From contig NZ_AP023366.1 of assembly GCF_015097055.1 (NCBI RefSeq), forward strand, positions 2,312,001-2,376,000: a stretch of DNA of 64,000 nt, written 5' to 3'. The notes below the pieces were generated by a model. That model did not search any database. It had not been told where the DNA came from and was given only the letters and a program-made list of their open reading frames with translations. Each line of letters starts with the position of its first letter. Positions within the stretch are counted from its first letter, which is position 1. Shown piece after piece: positions 39,240-47,109 of the stretch. The position numbers and the translations under genes are program-made. Origin of the DNA: Effusibacillus dendaii. GTDB lineage: Bacteria; Bacillota; Bacilli; Tumebacillales; Effusibacillaceae.

Positions 39240-39995
39240 TTGGCGAGAATAATCGCAGTAGCAAATCAAAAAGGCGGAGTTGGGAAAACAACGACTGCCG
39301 TAAACCTCGGTGCATGCCTAGCCGCTTTGGGTAAACGCGCTCTTTTGATTGACATCGACCCGCAAGGAAATACGACAAGTGGGGTTGGGGTCAACAAAGC
39401 AGATGTAGAAAATTGCATCTACGATGTATTAATAAATGATGTAAGTGCGCAAGAAGCGATCCGCTCCACCGAAATAGAAAGTCTTCATATCATACCTGCA
39501 ACGATTCAACTTGCAGGGGCTGAGATTGAACTGGTTCCGACCATCTCCCGTGAAGTGCGTCTTCGGAAAGCACTGCAGCCACTGAAAAGCAAATACGATT
39601 ACATTATCATTGATTGCCCCCCATCTCTCGGTCTTTTGACAATAAATGCGTTGACCGCAGCAGATTCTGTTTTGATACCCATACAATGTGAATATTATGC
39701 TCTGGAAGGCTTAAGTCAATTACTTAATACGATTCGTCTTGTGCAGAAACATCTCAACACCAAATTGGAAATTGAAGGTGTTGTCTTAACTATGTTGGAC
39801 GCAAGAACCAATCTGGGCATTCAGGTTATTGAAGATGTTAAGAAATATTTTCGTGAAAAGGTGTACCAGACGATTATTCCCCGCAATGTTCGGCTTAGTG
39901 AAGCGCCCAGTCATGGACAACCGATTATTTCTTATGATCCTCGTTCACGCGGCGCAGAAGTTTACATGGACTTGGCAAAGGAAGTGGCGGGTTGA
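39240..39995 (+). CDS. soj: Chromosome partitioning ATPase Soj (ParA)
   Basis: This ParA-type ATPase works with Spo0J on origin segregation and regulates DnaA. The 251-residue protein has the deviant Walker A KGGVGKTTTAVNLGACLA, DIDPQGNTTSGVG and IIIDCPPSLGLLTINAL. TTG at 39240 follows GAGGTGA. Its stop overlaps the spo0J ATG by one base. Confidence 0.97.
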   Translation: MARIIAVANQKGGVGKTTTAVNLGACLAALGKRALLIDIDPQGNTTSGVGVNKADVENCIYDVLINDVSAQEAIRSTEIESLHIIPATIQLAGAEIELVPTISREVRLRKALQPLKSKYDYIIIDCPPSLGLLTINALTAADSVLIPIQCEYYALEGLSQLLNTIRLVQKHLNTKLEIEGVVLTMLDARTNLGIQVIEDVKKYFREKVYQTIIPRNVRLSEAPSHGQPIISYDPRSRGAEVYMDLAKEVAG

Positions 39996-40831
39996 TGTCT
40001 AAACGTCTAGGCAAAGGACTGGAAGCGTTGCTGCCGCAGATTGGCGCAGATGATACGATTGTGCAGGCGAGTATTGATGATTTAAGGCCTAACCCGTATC
40101 AACCGCGCAAAGAGTTTAACCAGGAAAAATTGAATGAGTTAACGGAATCGATCAAACAACACGGCATTATACAACCTATCATTGTTCGGAAGAGCTTTCG
40201 CGGATATGAGATTGTGGCTGGGGAACGCAGATGGCGCGCTGCGAATCTGGCGGGGCTGACAGAAGTCCCTGTTGTTGTAAAAGAGTTTGATGACAGGCAA
40301 ATGACTGAAATTGCTCTCATTGAAAATCTGCAGCGTGAAGATTTAAATCCGATGGAAGTAGCCGAAGCGTATCATAATATTATGGAGAAATTTGAGCTGA
40401 CTCAGGAAGAGTTGGCTAAAAAGGTTGGACAAAGCCGATCGCATGTGGCTAATTTCCTCCGCTTGCTTAATCTCCCACCGGTAATTCGTGATCATGTTTC
40501 ACGTGGAACAATCTCGATGGGCCATGCAAGAGCCGTGCTTGGATTGGAAAGCAACGAGCAGAAGATTGCTCTCGCTAAAAAAATTGTCGATCAAGATTTA
40601 AGTGTTCGTGTTGTAGAGCAGATGGTGAATCAACTAACGCAGAATGTTTCACGTGAAACAAAAAAGAAGAAACCGGAAGAAAATAAAGTGATTAAACAGT
40701 ATGAAGAAAAGTTTCGAAGCAGTCTAGGAACATCAGTCAAAATTCATCCTGGCAAAAAACGGGGAAAAATTGAAATCGATTATTTCTCGCTGGAAGATTT
40801 GGAACGCATCCTAAACTTGATAGGTGAATAG
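39995..40831 (+). CDS. spo0J: Chromosome partitioning protein Spo0J (ParB)
   Basis: This CTPase loads on parS and spreads to condense the origin region. The 278-residue protein starts MSKRLGKGLEALLPQ and shows [50 protein letters not shown] and the helix-turn-helix TQEELAKKVGQSRSHVANFL. Two parS sites lie inside its own coding sequence, as in B. subtilis. TTG at 39992 is in frame, but ATG at 39995 is preferred. Confidence 0.97.
   Translation: MSKRLGKGLEALLPQIGADDTIVQASIDDLRPNPYQPRKEFNQEKLNELTESIKQHGIIQPIIVRKSFRGYEIVAGERRWRAANLAGLTEVPVVVKEFDDRQMTEIALIENLQREDLNPMEVAEAYHNIMEKFELTQEELAKKVGQSRSHVANFLRLLNLPPVIRDHVSRGTISMGHARAVLGLESNEQKIALAKKIVDQDLSVRVVEQMVNQLTQNVSRETKKKKPEENKVIKQYEEKFRSSLGTSVKIHPGKKRGKIEIDYFSLEDLERILNLIGE
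40495..40510 (+). promoter_or_regulatory. parS site (one mismatch)
   Basis: TGTTTCACGTGGAACA differs at one base from the parS consensus TGTTTCACGTGAAACA. Confidence 0.85.
40645..40660 (+). promoter_or_regulatory. parS site (perfect)
   Basis: TGTTTCACGTGAAACA is the full 16-bp parS consensus, within spo0J and 150 bp from the second site. Confidence 0.95.
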
Positions 40832-40844
40832 AAGGTATAAAAAG

Positions 40845-40874
40845 CGGAGAGGGAAAACCTCTCCGTTCTATCTT
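40845..40874 (+). terminator. Terminator after spo0J
   Basis: CGGAGAGG GAAAA CCTCTCCG is followed by TTCTATCTT, 13 nt after the spo0J stop. The T-run is imperfect. Confidence 0.7.
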
Positions 40875-40882
40875 GCACAATT

Positions 40883-40968
40883 GGAAAGTATAACGTAGAA
40901 GTGTACAATTGTATAAGTGCATGGGTCCCAACCGCAAGGCACGACTAGGCACCTTCGGTGCCCTAGCG
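40883..40968. repeat. 86-bp interspersed repeat, copy 2
   Basis: This is homologous to 4876..4963. It starts GGAAAGTATAAC, shares GTATAAGTGCATGGG and ends in the identical AAGGCACGACTAGGCACCTT then CGGTGCCCTAGCG. Both copies follow a gene-end hairpin. Confidence 0.8.
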
Positions 40969-41020
40969 TAACATAATACTGGTGAGTGAAAGTACTTGTC
41001 ACTTCGGTGGGTGTAACTTT

Positions 41021-41172
41021 GGCCAGAGGCTTGGCGAAAGCGGATTTTTCAACAGCTTAGAAAGTATAAAATGTGATATTACATCACCATTTTTATACTT
41101 TCGGCTGTCGAAAAAGGGTTCCTTTAATAGGCGCCGCTTCATCGTTGAATATGCTTCGGTAGAAGCCTTTTT
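41021..41172. repeat. Composite repeat with 71-bp imperfect palindrome
   Basis: The segment opens with CCAGAGGCTTGGCGAA (41023..41038; also at 5104 and 49821) and closes with CTTCGGTAGAAGCCTTTTT (41154..41172; also at 49858 as TTCGGTAGAAGCCC). Between them the arms 41045..41077 and 41083..41115 form a long near-palindrome (TTTTTCAACAGC..GAAAGTATAAAA against TTTTTCGACAGC..GAAAGTATAAAA). No coding function is apparent. The 398-nt gap between spo0J and the next gene is filled by these repeats. Confidence 0.7.
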
Positions 41173-41229
41173 CATTACCTGTTAGGAAATTTATATATTT
41201 TGAATCAGTGGATCAGTGGGGGATAAAAA

Positions 41230-42369
41230 ATGATCTATTTAGACAACGCGGCATCATCATGGCCAAAACCGCCACAGGTAGTAAAATCAATGGAAGAAGT
41301 GCTGCTGAATTATGCAGCCAATCCCGGGCGCAGCGGACATCAACTGGCAGCGAAAGCAGCAGAAAAAATTTTCGAAACGAGAGCGCGAATTGCAAAGTTG
41401 TTTCATGTTAAGAATCCGAACGATATTGTGTTTACACAAAATGCGACCGAATCAACAAACCTTGCACTGAAGGGGTTTCTTAAACCGGGAGACCATGTTC
41501 TTACGACAAGCTTGGAACACAATTCGATTCGACGACCGCTTGAATTTCTCAAGGCAAAAGGCGTTGAAGTTACATATCTAAACATCCATACAGGGAAAGA
41601 CTTGCATGCTGATCTTTTGGAACAATCGTTTCGTGAGAATACCAAATTGGTTGCTGTGACACACGCCTCTAATGTGACAGGTACGATTCTGCCAATCGAG
41701 ATGATTGGTGAAATAACCAGCAGGCATGGAATCAGACTGCTGGTAGACGCTTCGCAAACGGCAGGATTTTGTTCGATTGATGTGGATTCGATGAAGATTG
41801 ACCTGCTTGCCTTTACCGGTCATAAAAGTTTATACGGGCCACAGGGAACAGGAGGACTTTATGTTCATCCTGAATTGGATCTCGTTCCTTTATTGCATGG
41901 TGGAACAGGCGGCTATTCAGAGTTAATTGATCAACCCCCAATTCGGCCGGAACGTTTTGAGAGCGGCACCCGTAACACGGTGGGAATTGCCGGATTGGGC
42001 GCAGGTGTCAATTTTATTGAGCAGACAGGGTTGCAACAAATTCAACAACATGAACAACAGTTGGCCAATTATTTGGTGGATGAATTGGCTGCGATTCCCT
42101 CGATCGCAGTGTATGGATGGGAGAAAAACGAATTTCAATGTCCGATCGTTTCGTTTGCTGTGGAAGGATTTGATGCGAACGAGATCGGGTTTATTCTTGA
42201 TGCACATTATCAGATTGCAGTCCGGGCCGGGTTGCACTGTTCACCATTAGCCCATGACAGTCTGGGAACGAGTGAGCAGGGGGGGTTGGTGCGTGTAAGT
42301 TTTGGATATTTCAATTCGGAGGAGGATGTAAAAGAGTTGGTCCATGCATTAAAAGATATCATCAACTGA
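41230..42369 (+). CDS. Cysteine desulfurase family protein
   Basis: This class V aminotransferase-fold PLP enzyme has 379 residues. Features are MIYLDNAASSWPKPPQVVKS, the PLP region THASNVTGTILP, the Schiff-base lysine in FTGHKSLYGPQGTGGLYV, GTRNTVGIAGLGAG and a cysteine in AGLHCSPLAHDS. It resembles the stand-alone NifS/SufS-like subfamily; no Fe-S scaffold gene is adjacent, so the sulfur acceptor (or selenium handling) is unknown. The start follows GTGGGGGATAAAAA. Confidence 0.88.
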   Translation: MIYLDNAASSWPKPPQVVKSMEEVLLNYAANPGRSGHQLAAKAAEKIFETRARIAKLFHVKNPNDIVFTQNATESTNLALKGFLKPGDHVLTTSLEHNSIRRPLEFLKAKGVEVTYLNIHTGKDLHADLLEQSFRENTKLVAVTHASNVTGTILPIEMIGEITSRHGIRLLVDASQTAGFCSIDVDSMKIDLLAFTGHKSLYGPQGTGGLYVHPELDLVPLLHGGTGGYSELIDQPPIRPERFESGTRNTVGIAGLGAGVNFIEQTGLQQIQQHEQQLANYLVDELAAIPSIAVYGWEKNEFQCPIVSFAVEGFDANEIGFILDAHYQIAVRAGLHCSPLAHDSLGTSEQGGLVRVSFGYFNSEEDVKELVHALKDIIN

Positions 42370-42382
42370 AAGGAAGTAAAGA

Positions 42383-43072
42383 ATGGCGCTTTTGGGAACC
42401 TTAGTCAATGTTGCCGCTATTATCGTGGGATCATTTTTAGGAATGGTTTTTCGACGGATTCCGGAGCGGATGAAACAGACCATCTTGCAGGGGATGGGAC
42501 TGGCTGTTTTTGTAATAGGAGCAAAGATGGCGTTTGAGGCAGGTAATGATCTGTTTTGGGTGATAATATCCTTGGTGGTCGGTGCTTTGCTGGGCGAGTG
42601 GATTGATATTGAAGGAAAGTTGGAGCAGATCGGTAAGTTTGCCGAGCGCAAAATGACTCGTCTTGGCGGAGGAAAAGTAGCAGAATCATTTGTCTTTGCT
42701 TCACTTCTTTATTGCGTGGGTGCAATGGCTGTTGTAGGTGCGTTGGAAAGCGGTTTAAACCAAAATCATTCGATCTTGTATACAAAATCCGTACTGGATG
42801 GGCTGTCTTCAATCATATTTACATCTACGATGGGTGTGGGGGTACTGCTTGCAGCGATTCCAGTTTTCGTTTATCAAGGGATTATTGCGATATCGGCGGA
42901 ATGGGTAAAAACCGTTTTATCGGATCCAGTCGTTACGATGATGTCAGCAACTGGTGGAGTACTGATTATGGGCATAGCGATTCAGATACTGGATATCAAA
43001 AAAATTAACGTAGGAAATCTGCTGCCTGCTATTTTTGTTGCAGGAGCAATCAAATGGTTCATGTATAGATAG
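42383..43072 (+). CDS. DUF554 membrane protein
   Basis: This 229-residue protein has about six or seven membrane segments and the DUF554 features LGTLVNVAAIIVGSFLGM, GLAVFVIGAKMAF and VGALESGLNQNHSILYTKS. Members are presumed transporters without known substrates. It lies 13 nt after the desulfurase-like gene and is probably co-transcribed. Confidence 0.9.
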   Translation: MALLGTLVNVAAIIVGSFLGMVFRRIPERMKQTILQGMGLAVFVIGAKMAFEAGNDLFWVIISLVVGALLGEWIDIEGKLEQIGKFAERKMTRLGGGKVAESFVFASLLYCVGAMAVVGALESGLNQNHSILYTKSVLDGLSSIIFTSTMGVGVLLAAIPVFVYQGIIAISAEWVKTVLSDPVVTMMSATGGVLIMGIAIQILDIKKINVGNLLPAIFVAGAIKWFMYR

Positions 43073-43156
43073 GTCCGGGGACCATAGAAGCAGCACAGCA
43101 TAATATGATAAAATATCGTTGTTCGCGATGTTATACTGGGAAGGAGTCATTCCGAA

Positions 43157-43669
43157 ATGTTGGATTACCGGCAATTGATTTTGGATAATCTTGAAACAAT
43201 TGTACTCGTATTAGTTGGTCTCTTGGTGCTAGCACTTTTTTTCTTTATTATAAACACGGTTCGACTCAACCAACTTCACAAAAGATATCGCCAGTTGATG
43301 CGGGGTGTTGATAAATCCAACCTAGAGGAATTGATTTTTAAACAAATGGAGAAGTTGAAGGAATTGCAAACGAAAGTTGAGACAGTTCAAGGGGAACATT
43401 CACAAGTGCAGAAAGATATTGAAAAAAGTTTAGGGCCGGTGGGAATCGTACGATATAACGCATTTAACGATGTGGGAAGCGATTTGAGTTTTTCAATCGC
43501 ACTGTTAAATCGAGAAAAAAACGGTTTTGTGCTAACAAGTTTGTTTGGCAGAGAAGATTCCAGGATTTTCGCTAAGCCGATTGAGAATGGGGATTCTTCC
43601 TATAAAATGACAGACGAAGAAAAAGAAGCGGTACAACGGGCCGTTCAAAACCTGGAGAGAAACAAATAA
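43157..43669 (+). CDS. DUF4446 family protein
   Basis: This 170-residue protein has one N-terminal membrane helix (about residues 14-35), a coiled-coil stretch (LEELIFKQMEKLKELQTKVE) and the C-terminal domain VGIVRYNAFNDVGSDLSFS with LTSLFGREDSRIFAKPI. This matches the DUF4446 family, often located near spo0J. The function is unknown. The start follows GGAAGGAG. A strong terminator follows. Confidence 0.88.
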   Translation: MLDYRQLILDNLETIVLVLVGLLVLALFFFIINTVRLNQLHKRYRQLMRGVDKSNLEELIFKQMEKLKELQTKVETVQGEHSQVQKDIEKSLGPVGIVRYNAFNDVGSDLSFSIALLNREKNGFVLTSLFGREDSRIFAKPIENGDSSYKMTDEEKEAVQRAVQNLERNK

Positions 43670-43693
43670 AAAGCGCCAAGCGGCGCTTTTTTT
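43668..43693 (+). terminator. Terminator after the DUF4446 gene
   Basis: AAAAAGCGCC AAG CGGCGCTTTTTTT directly overlaps the stop codon. Confidence 0.92.
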
Positions 43694-43983
43694 GAAACTG
43701 TAAGAATGTATAAAATTTCCTGAGGGGAAGTCTCTTGTGATTCAAGGGATTTCCCTTTCTTTGTTGAAGTAAAGAGTATGGATATTCAAGTGGAGACGAA
43801 CGAGTTGAAACGAATATTCTTTGACGAACATCGACATGGGGAACGGTTTGCTGCCACACATGGGAAACGAATTCGTCCACAAGTAATCACGGAAGTGGAA
43901 AAGTTTCGTATTTGCGGAACCATGCATGGAGGGCTTGAACTGTAAACATTGATTCTGCCTAAAACTGACTGTATACTATCAAT

Positions 43984-44613
43984 ATGTACAGATTAGTAAC
44001 GATAGGCGAAGCTTCAAAGGTGTTGGGAGTATCGATTACAACACTCCGGCGATGGGAAAAAGAAGGCCGTTTGCAACCGGATGAAATTACCCCCGGCGGC
44101 CATCGGCGATACGATCTTGTGAAACTGCGGCCTGAATTGTTCCGGCTTCAGCGCAGCGACAGAACAACCGTGGCCTATGCCAGAGTATCAAGCCACGATC
44201 AGAAAGAGGATTTGGAGCGACAGAAACAAGTCCTTGAAATGTACTGCGCTTCGCAAGGGTGGACGTTTGAAGTGGTTTCTGACCTTGGATCGGGAATGAA
44301 CTACCACAAAAAAGGTTTGAAACGCCTCTTACACGCCATCTTGCAGGACGAAGTAGGCAGACTGGTCATCACACACAAAGATCGCCTCCTTCGTTTTGGT
44401 GCGGAGCTGGTCTTCGCCATTTGTGAGGCGAAAGAGGTGGAAGTGGTGATTCTCAACCAGGGCGAAGACACTACGTTTGAAGAAGATCTTGCCAAGGATG
44501 TTTTGGAGATTATCACGGTGTTTTCTGCACGGCTCTACGGTTCGCGTTCACGCAAGAACCAGAAGCTCATAGAAGGGATGAAGCGGGTGGTTGAGGATGC
44601 TGAGAAGCCATAA
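43984..44613 (+). CDS. tnpA: IS607-family serine recombinase TnpA
   Basis: The 209-residue transposase has an N-terminal MerR-type DNA-binding helix (IGEASKVLGVSITTLRRWEKEGRL) and a serine recombinase domain with the nucleophile in AYARVSSHDQKEDLERQ, followed by ITHKDRLLRFG and the C-terminal helix. It mobilises the element without target duplication. Its stop overlaps the tnpB start. Confidence 0.95.
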   Translation: MYRLVTIGEASKVLGVSITTLRRWEKEGRLQPDEITPGGHRRYDLVKLRPELFRLQRSDRTTVAYARVSSHDQKEDLERQKQVLEMYCASQGWTFEVVSDLGSGMNYHKKGLKRLLHAILQDEVGRLVITHKDRLLRFGAELVFAICEAKEVEVVILNQGEDTTFEEDLAKDVLEIITVFSARLYGSRSRKNQKLIEGMKRVVEDAEKP

Positions 44614-45763
44614 GATTGCGCTTCAACCGAATAACAAGCAGTCCACCTACTTCGCAAAAGCGTGTGGTGTGGCTCGCTTTGCCTTCAATTGGGGCTTGGC
44701 AGAATGGAAGCGACAGTATGAAGCAGGTGAAAAGCCGACAGAAGCGTCACTTCGCCGTCAACTGAACTTGATTAAAAGAGATCAGTTTCCGTGGATGCTC
44801 GAAGTGACGAAAAACGCCCCGCAAATGGCAATCATCCATTTGGGGCAGGCGTTCAAGAACTTTTTTTCTGGTCGCGCGAAGTATCCCACATTCAAAAAGA
44901 AAGGCGTCCATGACAGTTTTACGTTGACCAACGATCAGTTTGCGGTCAGTGGCAAGCGAATCCGCATCCCGAATCTTGGTTGGGTACGGATGCGGGAAGC
45001 GTTGAGGTTTTCCGGCAAAATCATGTCCGCCACCATTTCGCGTAAGGCGGGCAAGTGGTTTGTCAGTATTACGGTAGACACCGAAGACGTACCGCCGATG
45101 AGCGAAAGCCAAGCCATCGTCGGTGTGGATTTGGGAATCAATCGTCTTGCCACCTTGTCGGACGGGACGATGGTGACAGGCGCGAAGCCGCATAAGACTC
45201 TTTTGAAACGGTTGCGCCGTCTGTCCCGCTCTCTATCGCGTAAGCAAAAAGGTTCAAAGAACAGAGCGAAGGCGAAACAGAAATTAGCGAAGCTCCACGT
45301 GCGGATCGCCAACATTCGCCATGATGAGTTGCACAAGCTGACGACCAACCTGGCGAGCCAATATGGCGTGATCGTGATCGAGGACCTAAACGTCAAAGGT
45401 ATGATGACGAATCATCGCTTGGCGCGAGCGGTTGGCGACATGGGTTTTCATGAATTTCGCAGGCAGTTGGAGTATAAGACGGCGATGCGAGGCGGACGGG
45501 TGATTGTCGCAGACAGGTGGTTTGCATCGAGCAAGGCATGCTCAGATTGTGGCACAAAGGAAGAGGACATGCCACTGTCGATACGCGAGTGGACATGCCC
45601 TGAGTGCGGAACCCATCATGATCGAGACTTGAATGCTGCAAGGAATCTGATGAAATTGGCCGTGAGTTCCACGGCGACAGCCTGTGGAGAGAGCGTAAGA
45701 CCTGCTAACACAGGGGCAGCCTCAACGAAGCAGGAATTCAACGTCAAAGCTACCTATGTGTAG
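44597..45763 (+). CDS. tnpB: RNA-guided nuclease TnpB (IS607 type)
   Basis: This 388-residue relative of Cas12 uses a right-end RNA to cut the empty donor site. The RuvC acidic residues are all present: VGVDLGINRLATLSDG, VIVIEDLNVKGM and HDRDLNAARN. The zinc ribbon CSDCG...CPECG lies between the last two. The N-terminal segment begins HKIALQPNNKQ. ATG at 44597 overlaps tnpA and is preferred over TTG at 44591. The guide RNA should span the end of the gene and the right end of the element. Confidence 0.95.
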   Translation: MLRSHKIALQPNNKQSTYFAKACGVARFAFNWGLAEWKRQYEAGEKPTEASLRRQLNLIKRDQFPWMLEVTKNAPQMAIIHLGQAFKNFFSGRAKYPTFKKKGVHDSFTLTNDQFAVSGKRIRIPNLGWVRMREALRFSGKIMSATISRKAGKWFVSITVDTEDVPPMSESQAIVGVDLGINRLATLSDGTMVTGAKPHKTLLKRLRRLSRSLSRKQKGSKNRAKAKQKLAKLHVRIANIRHDELHKLTTNLASQYGVIVIEDLNVKGMMTNHRLARAVGDMGFHEFRRQLEYKTAMRGGRVIVADRWFASSKACSDCGTKEEDMPLSIREWTCPECGTHHDRDLNAARNLMKLAVSSTATACGESVRPANTGAASTKQEFNVKATYV

Positions 45764-46442
45764 ATTTGAGTAAGTTTGGAGGAACGGTTCAAGCTGTTTG
45801 CCTGTGAAGGGTGCGGACATATGAAATTTGTGCCGTACCGGTGTAAGGGCGCTTTTGTACGACGTACTCCAACGGGGAAACGGAAGAGTGGAGCAAGGTG
45901 ATGGAGCAGGAGTTGCCTACGGTTCCCCAGCGCCATGTTGTATTCACCATGGATGAGCGACTGTGGTCCTTGTTTTGTCTCAAAAGAGAGATGCTAAAAG
46001 CATTCATGGATGAAGCAGCCAAACTTCTGCAAGATTGGTTTTTGGATCGTTACAAGGTGACCATTGGAATTGTGATGGGACTGCATACCTTTGAACCCAA
46101 GAGAGAGAAAGAAATACCGAAAGTTACTGAATGAGGCCTATCGAGAAAATCCGGATGGGTTTTATGTGCATGCGCCCAAGGCGTTCGAAAAAATGTGGAT
46201 GGAACGGATCGAGGCGTGGTGGGAACGGACGAAAACGTGATTGCAGAAGCTAGCGAGGGAGAAGCGGGTAACGGTTCGGTGGAGAGAGAAAATGTTCTTG
46301 AGTTGGGGGGCCGATCCGTTGGCATGCCCAAAATCTAAACAAGAGTATTTAGAGTATAAGGGAGAAGTGTGTATTCAAGACGGAAGGTTAAAGGTGAAGT
46401 ATGCCGTTTGTGAGACGGCGAGAAAGAGATTGGAGGAAATGA

Positions 46443-46727
46443 TTGAGGATGTGTCCGGTTTCCAAACACGGCAAGAAAGGAAAAAAGAAAAAGAAAGCAA
46501 ACACCAGGGAAAGAAAGAACAAGGTGGTCAACTACATCTGCTTGGATTGCGATACGCATGAAGAGATCCCTTTGTCGGTCGTACGAGACTTTGATGCGAT
46601 GGATTTAGGAGACGAATCGGTGGCGCCGCGCTTCTCCTGTGAACAGTGCGGAGGGGAAATGTACCCCGAATATTACAAAGGCATTCACGGGATTGAGTAC
46701 AGAATTACGGATGTACGCCCGATCTAA
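46443..46727 (+). CDS. Small zinc-ribbon protein next to the IS91 remnant
   Basis: This 94-residue protein has a very basic N-terminus (KHGKKGKKKKKANTRERKNK), CLDC and CEQCGGEMYPEYYKG, making a CxxC...CxxC zinc ribbon. TTG at 46443 has GGAGG at good spacing; ATG at 46449 is the alternative. It overlaps the end of the transposase remnant and may be an IS91-associated passenger. The function is unknown. Confidence 0.6.
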   Translation: MRMCPVSKHGKKGKKKKKANTRERKNKVVNYICLDCDTHEEIPLSVVRDFDAMDLGDESVAPRFSCEQCGGEMYPEYYKGIHGIEYRITDVRPI

Positions 46728-46732
46728 AGAGC

Positions 46733-46766
46733 GCATCCCCTCGGTTTTTCAAGGGGATGCTTTTCT
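46733..46766 (+). terminator. Terminator after the zinc-ribbon gene
   Basis: GCATCCCCT / AGGGGATGC with a T-rich loop is followed by TTTTC. It may work in both directions between convergent genes. Confidence 0.75.
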
Positions 46767-46807
46767 TGATTGATCGGAATTTGTATGTTTCGTGGTATCC
46801 ACAAAAC

Positions 46808-47053
46808 TTATTGCAGTTGTTGAATGCGTTCGTAAACTTGCTGCGGAGACAGGCCGGAAGCATTGATCACCGGACAGTTTTGAGCTACGTTTTGGATCCC
46901 CATCAAATTTTGATCAGTGCCTGAAATTACAATGGCCGAATACTGGTTATTTGCACCCAAATGATCCGCATCCAGGGTATCCACTTGACATCCTTGGTTT
47001 TTCAGATATTCATGAACAGGTGATAAATTTGCTTCGACTGCAATCCGATTCAT
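46808..47053 (-). CDS. UPF0180 family protein (YkuS-like)
   Basis: The 81-residue protein starts MNRIAVEANLSPVHEYLKNQG and has YSAIVISGTDQNLMGIQ, as in the small UPF0180/YkuS family of spore formers. The function is unknown. ATG at 47053 follows AGGAGGAATTGTG. It is a stand-alone gene. Confidence 0.85.
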   Translation of the reverse strand: MNRIAVEANLSPVHEYLKNQGCQVDTLDADHLGANNQYSAIVISGTDQNLMGIQNVAQNCPVINASGLSPQQVYERIQQLQ

Positions 47054-47109
47054 CACAATTCCTCCTTGTATAGTAAGAGCAGCTGCCCATTTTGTTTACA
47101 TAACCATGA

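Larger units (their letters stand above)
43946..45780 (+). mobile_element. IS607-family insertion sequence (TnpA plus TnpB)
   Basis: The element consists of overlapping tnpA (serine recombinase) and tnpB (RuvC nuclease) and interrupts the IS91-like gene. No terminal inverted repeats or target duplication are expected for this family, and none was seen. The ends are estimated from where the IS91-like reading resumes: the left end near 43940-43950 and the right end near 45775-45785. Both genes look intact. Confidence 0.85.
43777..46455 (+). pseudogene. IS91-like transposase remnant, split by an IS607-family element
   Basis: The left piece (43777 to about 43940) reads KRIFFDEHRHGERFAATHGK and VITEVEKFRICG, the start of the zinc-binding domain of IS91-type transposases. 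After the inserted element the sequence continues at about 45785 with FKLFACEGCGHMKFVPYRCKG. Further blocks follow in shifting frames: VPQRHVVFTMDERLWSLF (from 45898), AYRENPDGFYVHAPKAF (about 46138) and YKGEVCIQDGRLKVKYAVC (about 46350). Several frameshifts and deletions show the gene was already decayed. Limits are approximate. Confidence 0.82.

Noticed and set aside
40982-41185. 67-codon plus-strand frame after spo0J
   Set aside because: It is a translation of the composite repeat and palindrome, and its C-terminal end recurs at the other repeat copy.
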